A stretch of DNA of 64,000 bases from contig CM033719.1 of NCBI GenBank assembly GCA_019671005.1, positions 25,160,750 to 25,224,749 on the forward strand. Direction: 5' to 3'. Both the position numbers and the translations under genes were made by a program. Of this stretch, positions 9,482-19,694 are shown in pieces; the stretch's first letter is position 1, and the number at the start of each line of letters is the position of its first letter. Source of the DNA: Hibiscus mutabilis (taxonomy: Eukaryota > Streptophyta > Magnoliopsida > Malvales > Malvaceae). Below the pieces are notes generated by a model. The model saw only the letters and a list, made by a program, of their open reading frames with translations. It searched no databases and had not been told where the DNA came from.

Positions 9482-10738
9482 TGTTAAACCTATATTTGAT
9501 TTTGATAAAACAAGGATTAAATTGTAAAACAAATAAATTTTAAGGTACTTAATTTACTCACTAAATTGGCAGGCATTCAAACTTAAATAAATTTTTAAGT
9601 CAAACTTTAAATCCCCAAATATTTTCTAAGTGTTTTGGTACTCAATTTTAGACAATTTAGTAATCGAGTACCCTGATTTACCCTATGGCGTTCTGTAAGA
9701 AATTTCATTACTGAAATCAATTTTATGTGTAATGGCTAAAGGGTACCGACAACTATCAGCGTGCATGGTATGACTTTTTGTTTCTAGAAACCAAATTGAG
9801 CTACGGTGCCGAGTATGACATAAGGCATACTGGGTACGGGGTTAAGATTTTAAAATCTTTTTATTTAATGTTTTGATTGTTGCCTTGTCGTAAATCTTGG
9901 AACTAACTTTTAAAAGATATGTTATGCATACCGGTATAGCTAGTCTCGTCTCGATACAATGTTTTAACCAAAAGTTCCAAGGATTCTAGTGAGCAAAACG
10001 GGCATCGCATGGTGCGGCCTATATCGATACCCATTGTAAAACGTCACTATGTACCCGATATGCCTAGTCACGTATCGGTGCCCCTTTGTTGCAAAATCTC
10101 TTTTTTTTTTTGCGGTAACAACTCAGTACTTGTGTACCAATACCTTGTGTTGCCAAACAATATTTATTGTGGGAAAATGCACAGTCCAACGGCTCTATTG
10201 AATATCCCAACTACCCAAACGACTAGAAATCAATGAGGGTATAAAATAAAGTCTCCAAAGCTTCTTCAACAACAAGACAACTATCCAAAAGCATTCAAGT
10301 ACATATCCAACATTTTAGAGCTTTTATTGCAAAAATTATTGTAACCCACTTGAGTGATCTTTCATTGTAATTCTTTTTTTCATCAAGTTTGGAGTTTTAG
10401 TGAGCTTTGAATTGTAAAAACATTAATCCTTTTAGAGGATTTCATAGTTTGCTTCTTTGTATTCATCCATTAGGAAAAAAGATCACTAGACTTTGTGGTA
10501 TAAGTCTAGGTATTTGTGAGGTTATCTCCTTTAGCAAAAAAAAAGGAAAGGCAAGTTAGTAATTTGTAAAAATCCTTAGTGTAGATAGCTAAGGTAGTGG
10601 ATGTAAACCTTATTGAGAAGGTTGAACCACGATAAATCTCTTGTCTCATTTTTATTGTTTTTGCATTTTGCTTCCACCAAATGTTTATTTACCAATTCAC
10701 CCCATCTTGGCCATTTCCATTGATTGTTTATCCCAACA
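9482..10738 (+). repeat. Copia LTR2, shared middle LTR
   Basis: Full LTR, 1257 bp, TGTTAAACC...CCCAACA, serving both as 3' LTR of unit 1 and 5' LTR of unit 2. Its 5' part matches LTR3 at diagnostic sites (ggcaggcattcaaac, attttctaagtg, ttggaactaac), and its 3' part after the TATA box matches LTR1 (ttcaacaacaagac, tttggagttttag, tgattgtttatccc). This is the pattern expected of a recombinant. Many GTACCGGTAC palindromes that are intact in LTR1 and LTR3 are damaged here. TATA box at 10240-10249. Confidence 0.92.
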
Positions 10739-10797
10739 ATTGTCATAAGTGCTACACTCATTTGAAGACTTCACATACTATTGTGTAGATCTAACCG

Positions 10798-11732
10798 ATG
10801 TATAATCAATCCACAAGTCAAGCCATAACCTCTACTTTTTATGTAAACACTTCAAGAATCTCAATCCATCTCCAAGCCTTCATATTTTAATGGAGTAAAC
10901 TATCTCTATTGAAAGAATAAGATAAAGTTATTCATCCAATCCAATGACTACCTCCTCCGGGATATAGTGATAGATGGGTCATCGATTCCGATGAAGAAAG
11001 AATGAGACCGTCTCATCCCAAAAAGGCAAGAATAGACCGATAATGATCGGAGAAAGCTACAATACAATGCCAAAGCCATGCACATCATGTTTTGTACCTT
11101 TGGGCCGGATGAGTACGCTAAGATGTCTTCTTGATCTAGTGCCAATGAGATTTGGGACAAGCTAGAAGTTACTCATGAATGAACGAACGAAGTCAATGAG
11201 ACCAATATCGATCTTCTCAATCTAAGCTATGAGAACTTCAAAATAGAACCGGATGAAGACATTAAGAATATGTTTGATCAATTCTCTGTTATTGTCAATG
11301 GGCTTAAGGGCTATAAAGAAATTATTTTGGAAGACAAGCTTGTTCGAAAACTTATATATTCTTTTCCCGAATCATGGGATTCAAGGAAGACCGCCATCAT
11401 TAAAGCCAATGATCTCAAGACCTTGAAGCTCGATGCTCTCATGAGGTCATTTCTCACTCATGAGCTCATAAAGAAAGGAAAGAAAGATGAGGAAAATAAG
11501 AAGGAAGTAGAGAGAAATAAAGTTGGGATTATTCTCAAGGTTTTACAAGAAGATAGCGATTTTAGCGAAGAAGAAGATTAAGAGATTGCTATGCTAGCCA
11601 AGAGATTCACAAGGTTCATAAAATCCAACCGTGGAAGAAAGTTCCAACGAAGAGAGGGTCTCAAGAACAAGCTAAAGGAAGAAGAGAAAGACCAAATCAT
11701 TTTCTATAAGTGCAAAAAGATGATTTTTTGGG
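10798..11732 (+). pseudogene. gag: Copia unit 2 gag, N-terminal part
   Basis: Same gag as in unit 1, starting at ATG 10798. An extra local change near 10837-10852 shifts the frame early (tttttatgtaaa instead of tttcggtaaa). The TGA at 10910-10912 and the next TGA are the same as in unit 1, as is the open UBN2-like segment 11270-11581, identical in protein sequence to 2316-2627. The shared stops show the damage preceded duplication. The frame ends at the antisense LTR (11733). Confidence 0.85.
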
Positions 11733-12782
11733 TGTTGGTGGTGGAAGCAAAAAAGATAGAAAATTAATACAAGGATTTAGAGTGGTTCACTTTCTAACCA
11801 AAGCCTACATCCACTACTTTAGCTTCCCCACTAAGGATTTCAACCAATTCACTAGTAATTCTTCCGTTTTCTAGGCTTAGGAGGCAACCGTTTACAACCT
11901 AGACTCACTCACCAAGTCTAGCATCCAAAGCTCACAAACCAAGCTTTGGGAACACTCTTAAACAAGAAAATTAATAGCAAACTGAAATCTCTCTACAAGG
12001 TTGATGTTTGCACTCTAAAGCTCTCACCTAGAACCTAAAATATTTGAGTATACATTGGCAAATTAAGCTCACAAGTGTTGTCTATACAAGAATGGAAAAT
12101 TTAAAGCCCTAAGACAAATTTTGCATCATAATGTTGTTGACTTGAAGATCATTAGTTGTTGTTGAAGCTTGAAGGCCCCTTTATACTCCCAAATGAGTTG
12201 CTAGCCGTTGGAGACCGTTGGGATTGGATTGAGCAATTGGAGACTCTATTTCCCCGCAATAAATGCAATTATACAGCCTTTTGTATTGGTACGCGTGCAC
12301 CTATATCGGTACAGTACTAGCCGTTATGCTTATTCTCGCTGCACATATCGAACGCTTTGACCGTGATCGATACGATGTATCGGGCACGCTTTAGTCTGTT
12401 TCAGTATGCCCTGCAATTTAAAAAACTGTTGGGAAATAGCCGTTGGGGGTAGTTGAAACCATGATCGGTACGCGTACAAGCGTATCGAAACGATCCTATC
12501 CGTATTGGTATGCCTAGGGGCGTATCGATACGGTTTTTCAGTTCTGGAAAATTACTATAGCTGAAACCCTTATCTATATCGATACGGGGTGTAACTGTGT
12601 CGGTACGGATGTGATGAAAACATAAGATTGGCTATTTTAAAATATTTAAAACACTTCCAAAAACCTTTTAAAAACTTCTCAAACTTATTTTCAAGTTATT
12701 TGGACTTAAAACCATTTTGGAAACCTTTTCAAATTATTCCAAAACATTTTTCAATTATTATATCAAAACAAATATCCTAACA
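11733..12782 (-). repeat. Antisense related copia LTR in gag (unit 2)
   Basis: Same insertion, same position and orientation as 2778-3829. It differs from that copy mostly inside palindromic motifs: for example around 12350-12390 the cgtatcgatacgg-type sites of unit 1 appear altered (gtgatcgatacgatg, tcgggcacg). Because the insertion point is identical it must predate duplication of the unit. Confidence 0.75.
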
Positions 12783-13172
12783 AAAGAAAAGTTGAGAAGA
12801 TGCAAGCAAAACAAAAAAGATTTTGAAAAGAAAAATCAAGACTTGCACAACTTACTTTCAAGAGTTAACGATGATCGCAAAAAAAAGGTTGATAATCTTA
12901 AAGCTTCTTTAAGCAAAGTTGGGGCACCACGTTTTGAAAAATGAAGTAATTCAAAACCCAACTATGTGAGAAAAAACTTTAATGGGTACAAACATAGAGA
13001 CTTCTAAAGGCCCTCTAATGGTAAAAGAGTTAGAAATGTTTGGGTTCCTAAAGAACTTGTAGCTTCTAACAATGTTAATGCTATTGCTTCTTGGATTCCT
13101 AAGGGAACCAAGATCTTGGGAGCTAATACTCGTGGACCCAAAAGAATTTGGGTACCAAAAATCAAGACTTGA
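12783..13172 (+). pseudogene. gag: Copia unit 2 gag C-terminal coiled-coil region
   Basis: Copy of 3830-4219 with the same coiled-coil-like, lysine-rich sequence, the same internal stops and the same terminal TGA (13170-13172) before protease. Confidence 0.7.
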
Positions 13173-13606
13173 TTCTATGTTTGCAGGGGGAGTATTGCTA
13201 CAAGGCCCAATCTTCAAGTGAAAATTCATGGTACCTTGATAGTGGATGCTCAAAACACATGACCAGTGATAAGAGTCAATTCTTGGAGCTAAAACCAAAA
13301 AGTGGATGGGTAGTAACTTTCAGTAAGAACTCCAAAGGCCACATTGAAGGAATTGGTTCCATTGGTAATCACTCTTCCATTCTTATAGAAAATGTTTTAT
13401 ATGTCAACGGTCTTAAGAATAATTTGTTAAGCATAAGCCGATTGTGTGATAAAGGTTTCAATGTCATGTTTGATTTGAGTGGTTGCAAAATCATTGACAT
13501 TGCATCTAATACAATTTTGCTTATTGGTCATAGAATAGGAAATATATACATGGTGCATCTAGATGACATTCATATTTCGAATGCATGTTTTATTGAAAAA
13601 GATTAG
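13148..13606 (+). pseudogene. pol: Copia unit 2 protease, longer open frame
   Basis: An uninterrupted 152-codon frame covers WYLDSGCSKHMTSD (active-site Asp), ENVLYVNGLKNNLLSIS and the tail CDKGFNVMFDLSGCKIIDI. It is the better-preserved copy: the break seen at 4487-4494 in unit 1 is absent. It ends with a stop at 13604-13606 shared with unit 1, just before the pre-integrase domain. Confidence 0.87.
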
Positions 13607-14209
13607 CATGATTCTTGGTTGTAACATAGAAAACTAGGACATTCTAGCATGATTATTTTGGAAAGATTAATTTCAAATAATCTAGTAAAAGGCTTTCCTA
13701 AAAGTAAGTTTTCTCTCGACAAAATTTGTGATGCATTTGTTCTTATTGATGGTTACTCTAGATTTACTTGGGTTTTCTTTTTAAGTACCAAAGATGAGGC
13801 TTTAGAAAAAATCATCACGTTAAGCAAATCAAAATGATGTTGGTTACTCTATTTCTCATGTTAAGAGTGACCATAGAATCAATTTCAAAATCTTGGTTTT
13901 GAAGAGTTTTGTAACTCAAATGGAATTAGTCATATTTTTTGGCTCCCCGCACACCTCAACAAAATAGGGTTGTTGAGAGGAAAAATAGAACTTTAGATGA
14001 GATGGCTAGAACCATGCTTTGTGAAAATAATTTGCCTAATTATTTTTGGGCAAAAAGCCAAAAATACGACTTGCTATATTCTTAATAGAGTAATGATTAG
14101 GCCACTTTTGAAGAAAACACCTTATAAGCTTTTCAAAAACAAAAAGTCTAACAGTAGCTATTTTCATCCTTTCAGATGTAAATATTTTGTTTTAAACAAT
14201 GGAATTTAG
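13607..14209 (+). pseudogene. pol: Copia unit 2 pre-integrase and deleted integrase
   Basis: As in unit 1, KICDA is joined directly to FVLIDGYSRFTWVFFLS, removing the segment with the first catalytic aspartate. Unit 2 has extra differences: a one-base loss near 13880 and a changed stretch at about 14050-14063 (aaaaagccaaaaa in place of gaagccacaaa), which breaks the frame after the catalytic-glutamate region. Confidence 0.85.
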
Positions 14210-15300
14210 ACAAGTTTGATGCAAAAAGTAATGAAGCTATTTTTCTAGGTTACCCTTTAAACTCTAAAGTCTATCGAGTATTTAACAAAAATAACTTTAG
14301 TATTTGAAGAGTCAATTCATGTTGTTTTTTATGATAACCTCCTTTTGAGAAAGGATACTGGTGATGATGATATAGGAATTTCAGATGCCAATGATGGTGG
14401 AGGACAATCATCAAAGGTAGATGAAGTTCCATCAAAAGAAGAACCACAAGATCCACCTCTAGAAGCCTTAAAGGACATGTCTCTAGAAGAAAGAGAGGTC
14501 ACCTACCCAAGGGATTTCAACTATGTCAAAGGTAGTGAGATTTTGGGTGATCCATCCAAAAAGGTAACTATTAGATCATCTCTTAAAAATAAATGTAATT
14601 ATATTGTGCATTGAGCCTAAAAATATCAAAGAAGCATTAAATGATGATTATTGGATATTGTCTATGTAAAAAGAGTTAAATCAATTTGAAAGGAGTCAAG
14701 TATGAACATTAGTTGATAGGTCAAGTAATAAATTTACCATAGGTACTAAATGGGTTTTTAGAAACAAACTAGATGAGAGTTGTAACATAGTGAGAAACAA
14801 GGGTAGACTTGTTGCTCAAGGTTACACTCAAGAAGAAGAAATTGATTTTGATGAAATCTATGCACCTATAGCTAGAATGGAATCTATTAGGAGTTGATTG
14901 CATTTGCATGTTATCATGAATTCAAGCTTTTTCAAAAGGATGTTAAAAATGCTTGTCTAAATGGTTTTATAAATGAAGAAGTGTATGCAGGACAACCACC
15001 CAGTTTTGAAGATCCAAAATATCTGAACCATGTTTTTAACTTTTAAAAGCTTTATATGGTTTGAAACAAACTCCTAAAGCTTGGTATGAAAGATTGTCAA
15101 ATTTTGTAACAGAAAAATGTTTTGACAAATGCAAGGTTGATACTACACTTTTTATAAAAAGAAAAGGAAATTACATTTTAGTAGTTGAAGTATATGTTGA
15201 TGATATTATTTTCGGTTCTACTAATGAATCTCTTTGCTAAGATTTTGCTAAGTTAATGCAAGGTGAATTTGAAATGAGCATGATAGAGGAGCTCTTATTC
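14210..15300 (+). pseudogene. pol: Copia unit 2 linker and reverse transcriptase
   Basis: The Asp/Glu/Ser-rich hinge (14345-14614) is identical to unit 1. RT motifs KGRLVAQGYTQ, KDVKNACLNGFINEEVY, LYGLKQTPKAWYERL and YVDDIIFGSTN (about 15193-15225) are present with the same stops as unit 1. A one-base loss near 15040 (tttttaacttttaaaag) splits the RT further. The deletion between RT and RNase H at about 15330-15360 is also shared. Confidence 0.88.
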
Positions 15301-15364
15301 TTTTGGGGCTCCAAATCAAACAAAGGAATGAGGTAAATATGTTGATCTTAAGCTTTATAGATCT

Positions 15365-16014
15365 ATGATAGTATCTTTGCTTTATCTTACCACAAGTAGA
15401 CAAAATATTATATTTAGTGTTTGTTTGTGTTCTAGATTTCAAGCTAGTACTAGAGAATCGCATCTACAAGCCGTTAAGAGAATCTTTAGATACCTTAGAG
15501 GTACCCCTTGTTTAGGTCTTTGGTATCCTAGAGACTCATCCTTTAGTTTGCATGCTTTTTCGGATGTGGATTATAGAGTTTGTAAAATAAATAGAAAGAG
15601 TATCTCTGGTACTTGTCAATTCCTAGGTAACATGTTAATCTCATGGTTTTCTAAGAAGCATAATAGTGTTGATCTATCTACCACCAAGGCAGAATATATT
15701 TCTGTCGGTAGTTACTGTGCTCAAGTCATTTAAATGAAGCAACAACTCTTAGACATGGAATTGATGTAGGTACTATCCCTTTAAAGTGTGACAATACTAG
15801 TGCTATTTGTCTCACTAAAAATCCTATCCAACATTCTAGAACCAAACATATAGAAATAATACATCATTTCATTAGAGATCATGTCTTGAAAAATGATGTA
15901 GTTCTAGAGTATGTAGATACCTTGCATCAATTAGTGGATATTTTTACCAAACCTTTAGATAAAGAGTGTTTTTGGACTCTTAGGAGAGAGTTAGGGATTA
16001 CTAGCCTTTTATGA
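15365..16014 (+). pseudogene. pol: Copia unit 2 RNase H and pol C-terminus
   Basis: Same domain as 6415-7069. Here STTKAEYISVGS is intact at about 15679-15715, where unit 1 is scrambled. The frame then reaches a stop at 15731-15733 and the distal half (CDNTSAICLTKNP, IFTKPLDKECF) lies in another frame, ending at 16012-16014. Taken together the two units show that this part was damaged before duplication and then changed locally in unit 1. Confidence 0.88.
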
Positions 16015-16235
16015 ACTTTAGAGCCTTTGTTTTGATCTTAAAATTGCTTGAATTTGAATGATCTTTTTGTTTGTGTGATCTTCTTCTTAAATGCATCTTT
16101 TCATGTTGTTAGGGGGAGTATGTATCTGTTTTTGCCCATATATGTTGCTCTCATATCATAATCATATATTTCAAATCGAGTAAAATCCAATTTTTGGGTC
16201 CTTTGCAGCTAAAATTATCAATTTTGGTCAGAGGG

Positions 16236-16377
16236 TATCGGTACATGGGTAGCTGTACTGATATAGGTTATCAGGGGCAACGTTTTGGTACAGACTTGTC
16301 TATACCGGTACATGTTGAGGATCGGTATGGGGTTATACCATACCGATAAGCGTGCGCGCTGGAGCCATAAATATATG
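16236..16377 (+). promoter_or_regulatory. Promoter-like block before the extra ORF (unit 2)
   Basis: Copy of 7285-7430: palindromic motifs, inverted arms at 16321-16330 and 16338-16347, and TATA-like CATAAATATATG at 16366-16377. A candidate intron (16573-16892) follows. Confidence 0.45.
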
Positions 16378-16892
16378 TTTTCCTAATTTCACTCAAACTC
16401 TAACTTTTCATTAAAACTAACCGAGTTTTATCTATGAATACCCTCTAAATCTCTAGGTTTTTCATCAAATTTCTTCAAATCTTTTAGGGGCTTTTACTCT
16501 AAACATCAAACCCAAGATCATCAAGCATTGTGCAAACCATCCCCTCATTCATCTATTATTCCAGCATTCAAGGTAAAAACCCTATTTTTATACTATTTCA
16601 AATTTCTTTATACTTGTATAGTTTTTTAGGTTTAAATTTTGTATATTTAGGATGTATATATCCATGTTTTCAAAGTTTTTACAACTTTTTCAAAATTGAA
16701 ATTTTTTTATTCGAATATATATTTACACTCATATATTTATTTTACAGTTTTTAAATTTTATATTTATCAAATTTTTTCTTTATATTTATATATGCTTTTA
16801 AACTATATATTATAGATTTTCACCCTACCTTGACTATTGGATTGAATTTGATAAGTTTGCATACATATGTTTTTGTGGTTTGAATTTTGCAG

Positions 16893-18128
16893 GTTTTATC
16901 AAAATCCTTTACCATGCATCCTAAAAGCGTTCTAGAAAAGATCTTAGTGCTAGTTCTTCCAATCCCGGTAACAATGGCACCAAACCTAACCTTACCCAAC
17001 TTTTTTCACAATGTTTTAATGAACCAGATTATCTCGAAGCCATGGAATATTTCAAACAATTTCAAAATTTTAAAATCAATCATGTGCGAATTGTTGATTT
17101 TGCTTATATGTGCTCAATAGAGTTTGGTTTTAAATACCTTGATTTAATAATGGAAATTTATGACTTTTTTAAATATCCCCAAAGATTGTTTACAAAAACC
17201 TTGTTCGCATTTTTTTTACTCCAATGTCTGGTGTGTTTTAAATTGAGATAAAACTAAAACTATTGCTCTTAAGTCCTATGTTATGGGAAGAACTTTTACT
17301 TTTGATTCTAAAAAACTAACCGATCTTTTAGGGATGGAAAACATTGGTATAGATGATGAAAACTCTTTCCCTACAACCTATAATGGTTTTGTGTTCGTTC
17401 TCGAAGCCCATAAGCATTTCCTCTATCTTCTCATCCCTTGGTGGTTTCATCCATCCGGTGGTAAATGGTCCACTATTCGCATGGTGGATGACTTTTGGCT
17501 TCATTGCTTATGTGAGAGAAAATATCCTAACCTTGCCCAAATTATCTTTGTCGAGATGGTCCATATAGTCAACAATCGTCATACCACCCTCATGGCCTCT
17601 TTCACCTATGGAACCATCCTTAGTTTCATCTTCCATAAGCTTCACATCGATTTCTCTTTTGACCTTGGGGTTCTTCTTACCGAGCTCATTAATGGAAGAT
17701 CTCTTCTAAGGACAAGTTTACCATTTTCAATGGAGAATGGGTTCGCAATGCTAACCTTTCGGTGAAGTCCCATAGTTGTGGAACCGGTTGCAGATGTTCC
17801 CATTGCTCCAGTTTCTCTGCCTTCCTTTGATGCTCTCATGGCTTATCTTGATAGGAAGTTTGCCACCATGGATACTCGGTTCTACACCATCGACAATCAC
17901 TTAACTTCCATGGATGCTAGATTGTCTACCGTTGAGAATCGTGTGGCTTCTATGGACTTGACTTTTACCGCCTTTCATCAAGAATGGCATGGACATGCTC
18001 TTGGAGAAAACGATGAGAAAGACAAAGACGATATGAAGATGATGAGCACGACTCTTATGCTTTGCATCTCATCTCATATTGTATCATATCTATTAGGATT
18101 TAAGTTTATGCACCTATGTTTAAATTGA
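16893..18128 (+). pseudogene. Extra ORF after RNase H, coiled-coil protein (unit 2)
   Basis: Copy of 7942-9178. Open parts: 17042-17251 (EAMEYFKQFQNFK...), 17283-17765 (GRTFTFDSKKLTDLLGMENI...) and 17778-18128 (Pro/Val linker, five-heptad coiled coil, acidic stretch, hydrophobic end). A one-base loss near 17760 (tttcggtg for tttccggtg) and a change at about 17705 (cttctaagg for cttcggaagg) are specific to this copy. Long stretches are identical to unit 1. Confidence 0.6.
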
Positions 18129-18420
18129 TATTTACTATGATTTTATGCTTTGGCTTATATTTTTATTTCGTTGGACATTTTATGTCTTGAATATTTATGC
18201 CTTGGATTTATAATATTATGATTTTATATTATCTTTGAAGTTATTTTTAGATTATATTGCTTTATGTTTCCTTTGATTTACCCTATTGATTTCGATTTAA
18301 CAAAAAATGTGAGAAGTTTGGGATATATAAAATTTTCAAAGGTTTTTCAAAAACAAATAGTCTTTTAGCCTTAAAGAAAGGGGAGTAAACTAAAAAATTA
18401 TTTTGGTTTTGTTATATCAA

Positions 18421-18430
18421 AAAGGGAAGA
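18421..18430 (+). other. Polypurine tract before copia LTR3
   Basis: AAAGGGAAGA immediately before TGTTAAACC at 18432; defines the LTR3 start. Confidence 0.8.
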
Positions 18431-18431
18431 T

Positions 18432-19694
18432 TGTTAAACCTATATTTGATTTTGATAAAACAAGGATTAAATTGTAAAACAAATAAATTTTAAGGTACTT
18501 AATTTACTCACTAAATTGGCAGGCATTCAAACTTAAATAAATTTTTAAGTCAAACTTTAAATCCCCAAATATTTTCTAAGTGTTTTGGTACTCAATTTTA
18601 GACAATTTGGTAACTGAGTACCGGTACGACCTATGGCGTTCCGGTACGAGTTTTCATTACTGGAAATCAATTTTATGTGTAATGGCTAAAGGGTACCGGT
18701 ACAACTATCAGCGTACCGGTACGACTTTCTATTTCTAGAAACCAAATTGAGCTACGGGTGCCAGTACGACATAAGGCATACTGGTACAGGGGTTAAGATT
18801 TTTAAAATCTTTTTATTTAATGTTTTGACTGTTGCCTTGTCAGAAATCTTGGAACTAACTTTTAAAATATCTGTTACGCATACCGGTACAGCTAGTCTCG
18901 TACTGATACAATGTTTTAACCAAAAGTTCCAAGGATTCCAGTGAGCAAAACGGGTATCGGTACGGTACGGCCTATACTGATACCCATTGTAAAAACGTCA
19001 CTCTGTACCGATATGCCTAGTCACGTATCGGTACCCCTTTGTTGCAAAATCTCTTTTTTCTTTTGGCAGGTAACAACTCGAGTACTTGTGTACCGATACC
19101 TTGTGTTGCCAAACAATATTTATTACGAGAAAAATGCAGTCCAACGGCTCTATTGAATATCCCAACTACCCAAACGGCTAGAAATCAATGAGGGGTATAA
19201 AATCAAGCCTCTAAAGCTTCTTCAACTACAAGACAACTATCCAAAAGCATTCAAGTACATATCCAACCTTTAGGAGCTTTTATTGCAAAAAAATTCTTGT
19301 AACCCACTTGAGTGATCTTTCATTGTAATTCTTTTTCATCAAGTTTGAGGTTTAAGTGAGCTTTGAATTGTAAAAACATTAATCTTTTAGAGGATTTCAT
19401 AGTTTGCTTCTTTGTATTCATCTTTTAGAAAAAAAAGGATCACTAGACTTTGCAGTATAAGTCTAGATGTTTGTGAGGTTATCTCATTTAGCCAAAAAGA
19501 AAAGAAAAATTAGTGAATTTGTGAAAATCCTTAGTGTGGATAACTAAGGTAGTGGATGTAAACCTTATTGAGAAGGTTGAACCACTATAAATCTTAACTC
19601 TTATTTTTATTACTTTTGCAATTTGTTTCAACCAAATTTTTATTTGCCAATTCACCTCCTTCTTGGTCATTTCCATTAATTGTTCATCCCAACA
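18432..19694 (+). repeat. Copia LTR3 (right end of array)
   Basis: Full LTR, 1263 bp, TGTTAAACC...CCCAACA. It has well-preserved GTACCGGTAC palindromes (for example 18700-18722) and a TATA box at 19196-19205. Its last third differs from LTR1 and LTR2 at many sites (tttgaggtttaag, gcagtataagtctagatg, attaattgttcatccc). The next base begins LINE-derived sequence. Confidence 0.92.

Larger units (their letters stand above)
606..19694 (+). mobile_element. Tandem SIRE-like Ty1/copia array (LTR-int-LTR-int-LTR)
   Basis: Three LTRs (606-1784, 9482-10738, 18432-19694) separate two near-identical internal regions (1785-9481 and 10739-18431; about 7.7 kb each). Domain order gag, protease, integrase, RT, RNase H assigns it to Ty1/copia. 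The residue patterns, LTRs of about 1.26 kb and an extra ORF after RNase H point to the SIRE/Maximus lineage; that lineage call is from memory of the family, not from a search. LTR ends are TGTTAAACC...CCCAACA. Both units are dead: stops, frameshifts and deletions are common to the two copies. The primer-binding site after each LTR is only weakly like the initiator-Met type. No target duplication can be tested, because the left LTR is interrupted at the window edge. Confidence 0.9.

Noticed and set aside
606..19694. Two independent copia insertions side by side
   Set aside because: Shared stops, shared deletions, shared antisense LTR and a single middle LTR without target duplications exclude independent insertion.
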